The translations under genes were made by a program, and so were the position numbers. 64,000 bases of DNA from Sulfurisphaera javensis (GTDB lineage Archaea; Thermoproteota; Thermoprotei_A; Sulfolobales; Sulfolobaceae), in assembly GCF_041154675.1 (NCBI RefSeq), contig NZ_AP031322.1, forward strand, positions 868,001-932,000, in the 5' to 3' direction. The notes beneath the pieces were generated by a model that was not told the origin of the DNA, ran no database searches, and was given only the letters and a program-made list of their open reading frames with translations. Positions 47,922 to 59,791 of this stretch are shown here, in pieces (the first letter of the stretch is position 1; every line of letters begins with the position of its first letter).

Positions 47922-48885
47922 ATAACCAACACCTAACTCTTCTATTGTTTATTGTTTTAAGTTCTGGTTCTTTATTCCTACAAATATCAATTACTTTATT
48001 ACATCTAGGATGAAACTTACAACCTGTGGGTAAAACTAAGAATGAAGGAGGGCTTCCTTCGATGACCTTTAACTCTCCTTCCTTTTTAGATATTGTAGGA
48101 ATACTTCCTATCAAACCTTGTGTATAAGGATGCATAGGTTTATTTATAACTTCATCTATATTTCCATCCTCCATTATTCTTCCAGCATACATTACAATTA
48201 ACCTATCAGCAATGGCGTAAACTAATGAAATATCATGAGAGATAAAAAGAATTGCAATCTTCTCTTCTTCCCTTAACTGTTTAAATAATTTAACTATTTG
48301 AGCTTGAATAGTTACGTCAAGAGCTGAAGTCGGTTCATCAGCAATTAGTATTTTAGGCCTTAAAATTAAGGCCATTGCAATTACAACTCTTTGGACTTGT
48401 CCTCCAGATAGTTGATGAGGATATTTCTTTATAATTTCTTCGGGATCAGGTAATCTTACATCTTTAACTGAATTTAAGATAATTTCTTTAGCTTCTTTCT
48501 CATCAAACCTCTTCCCATCTCTACTCATTTTTACTTTGACAGCTTCCATTAGCTGATATTCAACTGTTTTCACTGGATTTAGACTGTTTAGAGGATTTTG
48601 GAATATCATGAAAATACCAGTTCCTCTTACATTTTCAATTTCTTTTTCAGTTAATTTAACAATATCTTTTCCATCAAAGAGTATTTCACCTCTTTCATAG
48701 AAAGCATTAGGTGGAAGTAATTTAATTATAGAATGTCCTAAAGTTGATTTGCCAGAGCCAGATTCACCTACAATACCTATTATTTCACCTTCTTCAACGT
48801 CAAACGTCACGTTATCTAAAACCCTAAATTTTCCTATTAATGCCTTGTATCCTACTGAAAGGTTCTTAACTTCTAAAACTTTCAA
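47914..48885 (-). CDS. Oligopeptide/oligosaccharide ABC transporter ATP-binding protein (DppD-like)
   Basis: 323 residues. Walker A is GESGSGKST, signature LSGGQVQRVVIAMAL, Walker B ILIADEPTSALD and the tail CKFHPRCNKVIDICR of the oligopeptide-type ATPases. It overlaps the upstream permease by four bases. DppD and DppF work as a heterodimer, and the linked permeases complete the complex. Confidence 0.9.
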   Translation of the reverse strand: MKVLEVKNLSVGYKALIGKFRVLDNVTFDVEEGEIIGIVGESGSGKSTLGHSIIKLLPPNAFYERGEILFDGKDIVKLTEKEIENVRGTGIFMIFQNPLNSLNPVKTVEYQLMEAVKVKMSRDGKRFDEKEAKEIILNSVKDVRLPDPEEIIKKYPHQLSGGQVQRVVIAMALILRPKILIADEPTSALDVTIQAQIVKLFKQLREEEKIAILFISHDISLVYAIADRLIVMYAGRIMEDGNIDEVINKPMHPYTQGLIGSIPTISKKEGELKVIEGSPPSFLVLPTGCKFHPRCNKVIDICRNKEPELKTINNRRVRCWLYE

Positions 48886-49958
48886 TAAACCACCCTCCCT
48901 GCAATTACGTCTTGTAATCTGTCACCTAGAATGACGAAAGAAGCTACAATAACTAAAATTACTATTGATGGAAATAATGGCCACCACCAAACATGAGGTA
49001 AATATTGTAAGCCATTAGATACCATTGCACCCCATTCTGGTTGATTTAATCCTTGAAGACCTATTCCTAAAAACGTTAAGCTTGAATAAGTCAATATTAC
49101 ATTTCCAAAATCAAGTGCAGCATATGAGAGAACTGGGTCAATAACATTGTGAAATACATGCTTAAACACAATTTTGAAACTATTAAATCCCATTAACTTA
49201 GCCATATCTATATACCCCATGTTTTTGACTACAAGAGTTTGACTCCTAAATAATCTTGCATATGTAGCCCACCACGGAATCATTAATCCAATCATAGCAC
49301 TTGTAAAACTTGATCCTAAAAGAACTGCAACGGCAATTACTAGAATTAATCCAGGTATAGCTAGGAAGACATCAGTAATTCTCATTAATATTTCATCAAT
49401 CCAACCACCAAAGTAGCCGGCAAACATTCCTACTAAACCACCAATTACTATTGCAAATATTACAACTACAGTAGAAATTTCAGCATCGGATGGTGCAGCA
49501 TATAATATTCTACTTAGTATATCTTCTCCATTATAGTTAGTACCGAAGGGATGATGAATTGAAGGAGGTAATAGCGAGGCTGTAAGATTGAATTGAAAAG
49601 GATTGTAAGGCAAGAACTTGTATGATAGAGGAATATATAGTATTTGATGTGAAGCATATTGCAAAAGACCTTCAAATATTGACCAGGTATAATAAGCAAA
49701 AACTATTATTAAAGCAACAAGAGCAACTTTACTACGTAAAGCGTTTCTCATTAAACTACTCTTATAAATATAATAAGCACCTAGCACTACAGCAGATATT
49801 GTTATGCTGAAAGTCGAAAAGAGCACATAAGGTAATAACAAGGTGTTATGGAAATGATATGCTCTTAACGTTGATTTATTAGCAAAATATGCATATATTC
49901 CTAAATTAATAATTAAATATATAATAAGAGCAAAAACAAAGATTTTACTAATCTTCAT
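48882..49958 (-). CDS. ABC transporter permease (DppC-like)
   Basis: 358 residues. The long N-terminal extension with two or more membrane helices precedes the classical DppC core: HPFGTNYNGEDILSRILY, GGWIDEILMRITDVFLAIPG (with the EAA-like coupling loop later) and LGIGLQGLNQPEWGAMVSNG. It overlaps the DppB-like gene by four bases, consistent with one operon. Confidence 0.9.
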   Translation of the reverse strand: MKISKIFVFALIIYLIINLGIYAYFANKSTLRAYHFHNTLLLPYVLFSTFSITISAVVLGAYYIYKSSLMRNALRSKVALVALIIVFAYYTWSIFEGLLQYASHQILYIPLSYKFLPYNPFQFNLTASLLPPSIHHPFGTNYNGEDILSRILYAAPSDAEISTVVVIFAIVIGGLVGMFAGYFGGWIDEILMRITDVFLAIPGLILVIAVAVLLGSSFTSAMIGLMIPWWATYARLFRSQTLVVKNMGYIDMAKLMGFNSFKIVFKHVFHNVIDPVLSYAALDFGNVILTYSSLTFLGIGLQGLNQPEWGAMVSNGLQYLPHVWWWPLFPSIVILVIVASFVILGDRLQDVIAGRVVY

Positions 49959-51004
49959 TCAAGCTTCACCCTAGGATCTAATATCCCGTAAAGTACATCA
50001 GCTATAAAGTTGGCTACTATAACAGCTATTCCAATTATTATAGTAAAGTCTAATACAGCTACATAGTCTAGGCTTTCTATTGCTTGAGTTATAAAGTATC
50101 CTATGCCTAAATAGTGATATATATCTTCAACCAAAACAGCACCAGCAACTGAATAACCAAAGAATAAAGCAACTAAAGTAATTACGGGAATTAAACTATT
50201 TCTTAAAGCAACCCTATATACAACATAATTTCTTTTCAGCCCTTTTGCAAAGGATAGTTTTGTATAATCAGACTCCATTGCATCAAGCATTGATGATCTT
50301 GTTATTCTTGTAAATAATCCAAAGGTAATTATAGCAATTGATAGGGTAGGTAAAACAGCATGTCTAACTGCTGAAAGAAAGTAAGGCCAATCACCGGATA
50401 TTAGACTATTTAATATAGGAAAAGGAGTGTATGAAGGTGGAGCTTTTAATAAAGGATTTACCGTACCATTAGGTGGTAATAGACCTAAATAATAAGCTAT
50501 AACTAATTGAAAAATCAGAGCTACAAGAAATGGTGGTGAAGCCCAGGTAATTAAGTAAACTCCTTTTATCGTATTATCCTTTAAAGTCCCTCTATTAGCG
50601 GCAGCTATTGCACCACTTAATATTCCTATCACCGCTGCTAAAATATCGCCGGGAATTACAATTTGCAAACTTATAGGTAAATAGTGAAACAAAAGAGTCG
50701 ATTCTTGGACTTTATATATGGGATCAATGCCCCAATTTCCAGTAAATATATCTTTGAGGTAATCAAATAATTGAATATAAAGAGGAGCATTCAAATTATA
50801 TTCTTTAATTATTTGATTAATCTCGGTAGGAGGTGCATGAGGATTACCGGCGTAAATTCTTGCTAAAGCTGCTGGATTAGGGGCTGCCGTATGAATTAAT
50901 ATAAACACAAATAGTATAAGAAGTAAGAGTGTCACAATTCCGTTTATAGCTCTTTTAACGGCAAATTTCAAAAATGAGCTTTGCATAATTAAACTACCAT
51001 CCAT
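49955..51004 (-). CDS. ABC transporter permease (DppB-like)
   Basis: 349 residues with six membrane helices. It has the DppB start (RAINGIVTLLLLILFVFIL), the region LPISLQIVIPGDILAAVIGI, and the conserved RHAVLPTLSIAIITFGLFTR and the RSSMLDAMESDY coupling loop. It is first in the operon and divergent from the binding protein gene, with a 95-base shared upstream region. An internal Met six codons downstream is a possible alternative start. Confidence 0.9.
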   Translation of the reverse strand: MDGSLIMQSSFLKFAVKRAINGIVTLLLLILFVFILIHTAAPNPAALARIYAGNPHAPPTEINQIIKEYNLNAPLYIQLFDYLKDIFTGNWGIDPIYKVQESTLLFHYLPISLQIVIPGDILAAVIGILSGAIAAANRGTLKDNTIKGVYLITWASPPFLVALIFQLVIAYYLGLLPPNGTVNPLLKAPPSYTPFPILNSLISGDWPYFLSAVRHAVLPTLSIAIITFGLFTRITRSSMLDAMESDYTKLSFAKGLKRNYVVYRVALRNSLIPVITLVALFFGYSVAGAVLVEDIYHYLGIGYFITQAIESLDYVAVLDFTIIIGIAVIVANFIADVLYGILDPRVKLE

Positions 51005-51060
51005 TATTATTTAAAAATTTTCTGTCATACATCATTAGAATCCTAGTTTTGTTTGATAAA

Positions 51061-51070
51061 GTTTAAATAA
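51061..51070 (+). promoter_or_regulatory. TATA box of the binding protein gene
   Basis: GTTTAAATAA is followed 29 bases later by the ATG at 51100, giving a nearly leaderless message. The opposite-strand promoter for the permease operon must share this 95-base gap. Confidence 0.5.
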
Positions 51071-51099
51071 GAGTATTAGAAACTTTTTATCGACCAATA

Positions 51100-53133
<2,034 letters not shown>

Positions 53134-53307
53134 ATAAGTTTAAACTAATAATATTTTTTTACTAATATTTAAACGGTATTGTCTAATCATATTATATTTA
53201 AACACCATTTTAAATTCTTTAACTGATTTAGGAAAATAATAAATGAAATTACCTTATTTGTAGTTTAGCAAAGCAAATGTTATTTACTGTTTGTCAAAAA
53301 AACTCAT

Positions 53308-53619
53308 ATGTTAACTTTAGTTGAAATAAAAGGATATCCAATAATGATATATGAAAAAGACGGAAAGAAATACATGTATTTAGCCGGTTGCCCACATAAA
53401 CAAAGACCTATTACTACAGAAGGTTATAAAATTGAAGAGGACACAATAGTTTGTCCTTTCCATAAAGCTAAATTCAGTCTGATAACTGGAGAATTAATAA
53501 AACCACCGGAGTCAAAGACTTCTTGTCCTCCTGATTGTAAGTTAATAAGAGTAGATATTATAGGAAATGAAATTAAATTTGAAAAAGAACCATTTCATCC
53601 ATCACTTCCTAAAAAGTAA
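53308..53619 (+). CDS. Rieske [2Fe-2S] ferredoxin-like protein
   Basis: 103 residues. The two ligand pairs are GCPH (Cys28, His30) and CPFH (Cys49, His52), with the KAKFSLITGE loop after. There is no membrane anchor, so it is a soluble Rieske-type electron carrier, like those serving oxygenases. An extra Cys pair (SCPPDC) lies near residue 72. No oxygenase is adjacent. A short T/A-rich promoter precedes it. Confidence 0.85.
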   Translation: MLTLVEIKGYPIMIYEKDGKKYMYLAGCPHKQRPITTEGYKIEEDTIVCPFHKAKFSLITGELIKPPESKTSCPPDCKLIRVDIIGNEIKFEKEPFHPSLPKK

Positions 53620-53831
53620 TTTTATAAAGAGGCATAAAACCAATTAGAGCTAAAGGTTTCCATGGAGTTAGATTTTGCGAAATTGATAGTTTTATTTTAT
53701 AACTTTCAAGTATCCTAACAACCCACTTTCCTTTAACTGAATTATAAATTCTAAGGTAAGGAAAAGTTAAATAAAGTTCATAAGTGTAAGAAACTGACTA
53801 GAAAAGTGTTGTAAATAATTCCTACTTAGTT

Positions 53832-54086
53832 CTATATGAGAATCAATGAATCCAGAATCATAAATTCTAACATGAATTTCCCATTATTAATAGAGAGTGC
53901 ATACTTCTTTCCTTTTCTTAGCTCTAAAAACACTTCATGGAAACCATCTTTTTTAAATCTTTGATAAATTTCTCTGTATATAATCTTAGGTTTCCCTTCT
54001 TTCCTAGAAAAGTCTTCTGGAAGTACTTTAACATTTTGATCTTCATAAAGAATCTTCTTTGGTACCTTAACTGTTATCTCATTCAC
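53832..54086 (-). CDS. Small hypothetical protein
   Basis: 84 residues, beta-strand-like with charged turns (KVPKKILYEDQNVKVLPEDF). No family recognised. The start has a TATA-like stretch upstream (TTAAAAACTC region). It is divergent from a small membrane-anchored protein. Confidence 0.45.
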   Translation of the reverse strand: MNEITVKVPKKILYEDQNVKVLPEDFSRKEGKPKIIYREIYQRFKKDGFHEVFLELRKGKKYALSINNGKFMLEFMILDSLILI

Positions 54087-54208
54087 AAAGATACTTAACT
54101 TAAAAACTCTTTAATAGACAAAAAAAGCTGAACATTTTCAAACTTTATGTATTGTATATACATCTCTCCTTAGATAATTTTATTTATTACGTATCTTAAA
54201 GCTATGTA

Positions 54209-54574
54209 ATGATTAGAATTATCATGGTTATTGTTGCCCTCCTTTTAATTTTCTCTGGCGTTTATATGATTGTTCATGATGCCACTTCACACTACACAAG
54301 TAAAATATATCTTTACAACGGAACAATTTATATATTATATCATAAACCGATCTTTAAAATAGGAATTTTAAATTATACTTTTGAGTTAGAGATAGTTAGT
54401 TCTCATTTTAATGGTATTATAAAGATCGCAAATAAAAGTTTATATAATGAACTTAAAAATATGATTTTTGTAAAAATTAACGTTTATAGTGGAACTGAAT
54501 CGAAAGCTATAATTGCTAAAGTCGAAATAATAAATCATCCTCTAAACCCAAGTGAGGTTGCTAAATATACTTAA
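54209..54574 (+). CDS. Small membrane-anchored protein
   Basis: 121 residues: one N-terminal membrane helix (IRIIMVIVALLLIFSGVYMI) and an outside domain rich in Ile, Lys and Tyr with an N-glycosylation sequon (NGT). No family recognised. A TATA-like TTTTATTTATTACG precedes the ATG by about 30 bases. Confidence 0.5.
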   Translation: MIRIIMVIVALLLIFSGVYMIVHDATSHYTSKIYLYNGTIYILYHKPIFKIGILNYTFELEIVSSHFNGIIKIANKSLYNELKNMIFVKINVYSGTESKAIIAKVEIINHPLNPSEVAKYT

Positions 54575-55540
<966 letters not shown>

Positions 55541-56263
55541 CTACCTAAGTCTGTTTATTATCCAATTCTGAACCTTTAAGAAACTTTTAGTATATAATAT
55601 CTTTCTAAATGGAGAGTAAAAAAATCTAAGTTTTACTAGAGATAGAAACATAAAGATAATTATTTTTATTAATTTCTTGCTTATTTTGCTATCTTCTTCT
55701 TTATGATAATATTTTACCGGTATTTCCACAACTTTATACCCTCTTTTTACAAAGGAATAAACTAAGTTTACATCAAACACATAATCATTCATCACAAGTT
55801 CATGTAATATCTCTTTCAATTTATTTAATTTTACAACTTTCACACCGGCTTGAAAATCATGAAATCTATAGAGGGAAGGAAAAAATAACTTTGTTAGAAA
55901 AACGAAAGCATGATGAAGAAATCTTCTTATTGGAGGCATAGTAGAAACATCCCTATGTGCTATAACTAAATCAGCATCAACATTTACTAATTTCTCGACG
56001 TCAAGCGTCGGTAGGTCAGCATCAATTATTAGAACTTTATCCCCTAAAGCTTTTTGAACGCCGATTTTTATTGAACCACCTTTTCCTATCCGTGTTTTGT
56101 TGATTATAACTGTTCCACCGTATTGCTTTACTACTTCTGGAGTATTATCGTCCCCTTCAAAGACAACGATAATATAAGCAGAAGGAAACTTTTTACGTAA
56201 AAGTGAAAGCGTTGAGGCAATTCGTTTTTCTTCATTATACGCTGGAATAACAATTGAAAGCAT
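55541..56263 (-). CDS. Family 2 glycosyltransferase (dolichol-phosphate-mannose-synthase-like)
   Basis: 240 residues. The N-terminus LSIVIPAYNEEKRIASTL is the GT-A nucleotide-binding start, and DADLPTLDVEKL carries the acidic metal site. RFHDFQAGVKVVKL and YVFDVNLVYSFVKRGYKVVE follow as in dolichol-phosphate sugar transferases. It has no C-terminal membrane helices. It probably transfers a sugar to a lipid carrier for glycan assembly. Confidence 0.85.
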   Translation of the reverse strand: MLSIVIPAYNEEKRIASTLSLLRKKFPSAYIIVVFEGDDNTPEVVKQYGGTVIINKTRIGKGGSIKIGVQKALGDKVLIIDADLPTLDVEKLVNVDADLVIAHRDVSTMPPIRRFLHHAFVFLTKLFFPSLYRFHDFQAGVKVVKLNKLKEILHELVMNDYVFDVNLVYSFVKRGYKVVEIPVKYYHKEEDSKISKKLIKIIIFMFLSLVKLRFFYSPFRKILYTKSFLKVQNWIINRLR

Positions 56264-56373
56264 ATAGTAAGATCGAAATTCTATTTATAAGTTTTACTCT
56301 TCATTTTTCCACACGTAAATAATAAAAACTGTTAATGGTATAAAAAACTGTTATTAAAAAATTTTCTTACTAT

Positions 56374-56907
56374 TTAAACAAGAATAAGATATAGTATAAT
56401 GCACAAATAAAATAGACTACCCATAATGAACCATAATTTAGCATTATCAATTTGTTTAATCTTTCTCCTTATTAATGCATCTAATCCAAAATCTTGTGAT
56501 CCTTTATAAATTAGATAAAGTTCAATGATCATCATAAGTAAATTTATTCCGTATTCCTCAGTATCTACCCAAAAAGCGGATAAAAAGTAAATTAGGTTTG
56601 TATAAAATGCTATAGTATTTGTTAATCTTGTCATTAAACCAAGGAGGTTAAATATCCCAAAAGTTATTTCGCCTATCATTACTAATTCTCCGACAAGCAA
56701 AACATGAGGCAAAACAACTATCTGTAAAAATTCTCTCATTATAGGACCTTGCATTAATACTTGAATAGTTATACCAACATAACTTGTAGAAGAAGGATTA
56801 AGATATCCTGAGTTCAATAATTTTTCAAATACTCCAGCATAGATCCAAATAGTAGCTAAAGCAAGTCTCATGAAATTGGGCCAAAACTCAATTTTCAATT
56901 GACTCAT
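56374..56907 (-). CDS. DoxD-like membrane protein (thiosulfate:quinone oxidoreductase subunit family)
   Basis: 177 residues, four to five membrane helices, the right length for DoxD (about 20 kDa). ALATIWIYAGVFEKLLNSGY and VGELVMIGEITFGIFNLLG match the DoxX/DoxD fold. In Acidianus ambivalens, DoxD with DoxA oxidises thiosulfate to tetrathionate and reduces quinone. No DoxA was recognised beside it. Its ATG overlaps the upstream gene by four bases. A general DoxX protein is the alternative. Confidence 0.6.
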   Translation of the reverse strand: MSQLKIEFWPNFMRLALATIWIYAGVFEKLLNSGYLNPSSTSYVGITIQVLMQGPIMREFLQIVVLPHVLLVGELVMIGEITFGIFNLLGLMTRLTNTIAFYTNLIYFLSAFWVDTEEYGINLLMMIIELYLIYKGSQDFGLDALIRRKIKQIDNAKLWFIMGSLFYLCIILYLILV

Positions 56908-57803
56908 AATCTCACTCTCCTTGCTAATTCATTTGAAATTTTATAGATCTCATAAACTCCTATACCAATTAATACAAAACCTAAAAGAGTAGGTGAAGAA
57001 AGAAAGAGAGCTTGAAGAATTCCTCCAGTCCAAGTACCAGCTAAGAAAGTTCCATATTTCCACATAATTCCCTTGGTTAATGGTACATTTGACAATAGGA
57101 AAAGAAGAGAATTCATAGCAGTTGGAGTTAAACAACATATTCCAGCAATCGTCCCTATTGAAGGAACTGAAGCACTAAGAAAGCCAGCTAAAGAATTAAA
57201 TGAAGTTATTCTGAAAGAACTGGGAATTTTCCATTCATAAGCGTTTAATGAAACATAGATTAATGACATTATGTAATAACCTAAGATTAAGGCTATTGAA
57301 AGAACTATGTCATTAATAACTCCTAAAAGAATTAACCAAGGGTTTAAAACAAATGGTCCTACTATATTTAGGCCAAAACCCTGATAAGATATTTCTGTTA
57401 ATGGTACAAAGTAAGGACTTACATTTATGTTCGGTACAAGTAAAATTCCAGAGACAATCATAAAAGAAATAAAATAGGCTAAAGAATAAATAATGACCAT
57501 CCATTTACCAAAACTATCCTTTAAAGTTGCTTTTATTACGTTCCTTAATCGCATAGGACCAGAGACTAAAATAAATCTCCCTCTTCTCATTCTATAAATA
57601 AAATATCCAATAGTAGAAGAGACAACTATATATATTATACAAATAAGTAAAAAGTAGTTTAAAAATGATACTTGACCAGATGTAGTAAGCGGATAATACC
57701 AGAGCATTTGCACTCTTAAACCAGTAATTATTATAGGCAAGAAAACTGTAGCGTTATAAAAAACGAATACATAGAAAAAAGGATTTATTTTCAATTTTAA
57801 CAC
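56904..57803 (-). CDS. Integral membrane protein of unknown function in a DoxD operon
   Basis: 299 residues with six or seven membrane helices. A notable Cys pair sits in the segment GTIAGICCLTPTAMNSLLFL. No family recognised. It overlaps the DoxD-like gene and abuts the beta-propeller gene (start 57803, propeller stop 57805), so the three form one operon, probably a membrane redox or export complex. Confidence 0.6.
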   Translation of the reverse strand: MLKLKINPFFYVFVFYNATVFLPIIITGLRVQMLWYYPLTTSGQVSFLNYFLLICIIYIVVSSTIGYFIYRMRRGRFILVSGPMRLRNVIKATLKDSFGKWMVIIYSLAYFISFMIVSGILLVPNINVSPYFVPLTEISYQGFGLNIVGPFVLNPWLILLGVINDIVLSIALILGYYIMSLIYVSLNAYEWKIPSSFRITSFNSLAGFLSASVPSIGTIAGICCLTPTAMNSLLFLLSNVPLTKGIMWKYGTFLAGTWTGGILQALFLSSPTLLGFVLIGIGVYEIYKISNELARRVRL

Positions 57804-57804
57804 C

Positions 57805-59031
57805 TCAGCAATGTAATCCAGTTATCGGTGGTAATAACACGTTATCTACTAAGTAAGTTGCGGTTGAAACACTTACTGGTAACACAAAGGCTGGAGCAGT
57901 AGTTAAAGGTACTTCATATGCTATGCTTAAAGTCTGCAAATTAATTAGTACAATCATACCTCCACTTGATACTGAACCATGGATAATAACATAAGCATAA
58001 CTCCCACCAGGAGTAATTCCTATACTAGCTAAACCAGCTGGATTTATACTTGGTAATGAAATAGTGTTGACTATTTGAAAGTTAGAGGTGGATATAACAA
58101 CTATCTCATCTTTATTTGAAGGAGCTTCTAAATAATATTGGCCATTAGGTGTAAAAGCACCTCTCTGAGGAACAACACCAGATGGCATTTGAACCATTCC
58201 TAGATACTGTAAGCTTGGAAGTGAGTAAAATCCAACAGAGTTATTTCCAGCATATTCTACAGCCACCATTGTTCCTTGCTCATTTGGCGAAACCATATAA
58301 GGCTGAGAACCTAATGATGTAACTAAAACTTTTGCGACACTTCCATTTGAGGCATATATTAAGTCAACTGAATCATTGAATCTTAATGGAACTATTAAAT
58401 AATCACCATTTGGAGTCCATCTGACATCACATGGATAATAGGTCTTTCCAGTCGGAGAAACAAAAGTATCCTTCCAAATAACTTGCAAATTCTGTAAATT
58501 AATGACTTCAACTGCACCGGATGGTCCATCAGCGATAGCAACGTATTCTTCATTTGGCGAATATGCAACACCTATAAATCCTATGCTTTTACCAACACTT
58601 AAATTTCCAACAACTTTCATTGTTGTAGGGTTTACAATATAGACTGTACCGTTATTAACTGGAATAACGATATAAGAAGCATTAAACATTCTACCGTTTA
58701 GAAGCTCATCCCAATAATAGATTTGTTGAGGTACATTAACTGAGATGTTGACAACATGCTGAAAACCTAGGAAACTTGAGGTTTGAGAGAATGGATTTAT
58801 TGCTTGAACAATTCCCTTCTGAGTAAATACAAGCAAGTAGAAATTATTATTAACTGAAGTTGACGTAGAAGAGAATGAAGTTGTTGGTGTAATAGAAGTC
58901 GTAGTAGAAGTACTAGAGCTTTTCATCATTATATAAGCTGCACCTATTCCTATTAGTAAAATTATAACAAATCCTACTAAAAGTAATATTTTGTATGTCA
59001 TTCCCCTTTCAAGTTTACTAATCTTCTTCAT
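57805..59031 (-). CDS. Membrane-anchored beta-propeller (YVTN-like) protein
   Basis: 408 residues. A basic start and one membrane helix (about 12-34), a Ser/Thr-rich linker, then seven-bladed YVTN-like repeats: [29 protein letters not shown] and [15 protein letters not shown] mark separate blades. The C-terminus ends with a Cys (ITGLHC). The domain is outside the cell. Such propellers bind proteins, metals or quinone-type ligands. It heads the operon with the membrane protein and DoxD-like genes, so it may be their external partner. Confidence 0.65.
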   Translation of the reverse strand: MKKISKLERGMTYKILLLVGFVIILLIGIGAAYIMMKSSSTSTTTSITPTTSFSSTSTSVNNNFYLLVFTQKGIVQAINPFSQTSSFLGFQHVVNISVNVPQQIYYWDELLNGRMFNASYIVIPVNNGTVYIVNPTTMKVVGNLSVGKSIGFIGVAYSPNEEYVAIADGPSGAVEVINLQNLQVIWKDTFVSPTGKTYYPCDVRWTPNGDYLIVPLRFNDSVDLIYASNGSVAKVLVTSLGSQPYMVSPNEQGTMVAVEYAGNNSVGFYSLPSLQYLGMVQMPSGVVPQRGAFTPNGQYYLEAPSNKDEIVVISTSNFQIVNTISLPSINPAGLASIGITPGGSYAYVIIHGSVSSGGMIVLINLQTLSIAYEVPLTTAPAFVLPVSVSTATYLVDNVLLPPITGLHC

Positions 59032-59108
59032 ATGATTTTTTATGTGATAAATAGGTATAAAAAAATACTTGTTTTTTAAACCCTTTATTCAGAATTATCA
59101 CAACTAAG

Positions 59109-59441
59109 TTAAATTGTAATTATTAAATCTACTTTATCAATTACAGCCCTATAAAAGTCTGGGAAACAGCCAACTTTAGCAGAATCAATAAGTTTGTCAG
59201 CGACATCTCGCATATAAGCACACTGATCACAAGCTTGTAAATAGATCCCTTTTTCTTTTGCCAGCTTATCTAGTCTTTCAGCTATTGGATTCCCCTTTAA
59301 GAGTAAATAAACGTTATCATGAATAAAGAACATTCCAACAACCTCAACATAATGTCTATTTTCCTCTAACTGAGGTACTATCATATTTCCTAATATGTAG
59401 TTTCCAAGATTTGATTCAACTATATAAGCTACTTTTTTCAT
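59109..59441 (-). CDS. DsrE-like (SaoD-type) protein
   Basis: 110 residues from the ATG at 59441. The fold is DsrE-like: KKVAYIVESNLGNYILGNMI, VEVVGMFFIHDNVYLL, and a CDQCAYMRDVAD Cys pair followed by KVGCFPDFY. The paired Cys are typical of sulfur-relay DsrE/SaoD-type proteins. It overlaps the preceding gene by 26 bases. It is part of the sulfur-transfer set at this end of the window. Confidence 0.65.
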   Translation of the reverse strand: MKKVAYIVESNLGNYILGNMIVPQLEENRHYVEVVGMFFIHDNVYLLLKGNPIAERLDKLAKEKGIYLQACDQCAYMRDVADKLIDSAKVGCFPDFYRAVIDKVDLIITI

Positions 59442-59757
59442 ATACAATCTCCCTAAACTCTTTTATAGTTTTACTTACTATATCATTAATTGTAAGTCCT
59501 TTTATTGATCTAATAAATTCCTCAAGATTTTTCTTTTCCTCAAACGCTTCGCATAACGCTTCTAATGTTATTATAACTATTGGACATTCTGAAGATCTAT
59601 ATGTTATTTTCTCTCCATCAAAATACAATTTAAACCATCTTGACTCATCAATTTTTACATCACCTATTTCTTTTCCTTTCGGTCTATTATACATTCTTTT
59701 CATTAGAAATTCAGATGCATATTTTCTTGTTATTGCACAACCACATTCATCTTTCAT
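59416..59757 (-). CDS. Hypothetical protein next to sulfur-transfer genes
   Basis: 113 residues, start ATG at 59757. The N-terminus has CGCAITRKYASEFLMKRMY, then a beta-rich stretch (WFKLYFDGEKITYRSSECPI) and a helical tail. The two early Cys and a third at about residue 58 suggest a metal site or sulfur handling. No family recognised. It sits between the DsrE-like gene and the TusA-fusion gene on one strand. Confidence 0.5.
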   Translation of the reverse strand: MKDECGCAITRKYASEFLMKRMYNRPKGKEIGDVKIDESRWFKLYFDGEKITYRSSECPIVIITLEALCEAFEEKKNLEEFIRSIKGLTINDIVSKTIKEFREIVYEKSSLYS

Positions 59758-59791
59758 TTTTGGGTCACCCTAAATTATATAAACTGAATAT

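Noticed and set aside
59411-59773. Plus-strand frame of 120 codons
   Set aside because: It is antisense to the 113-residue gene at 59416-59757, which has better codon character and fits the surrounding minus-strand gene order.
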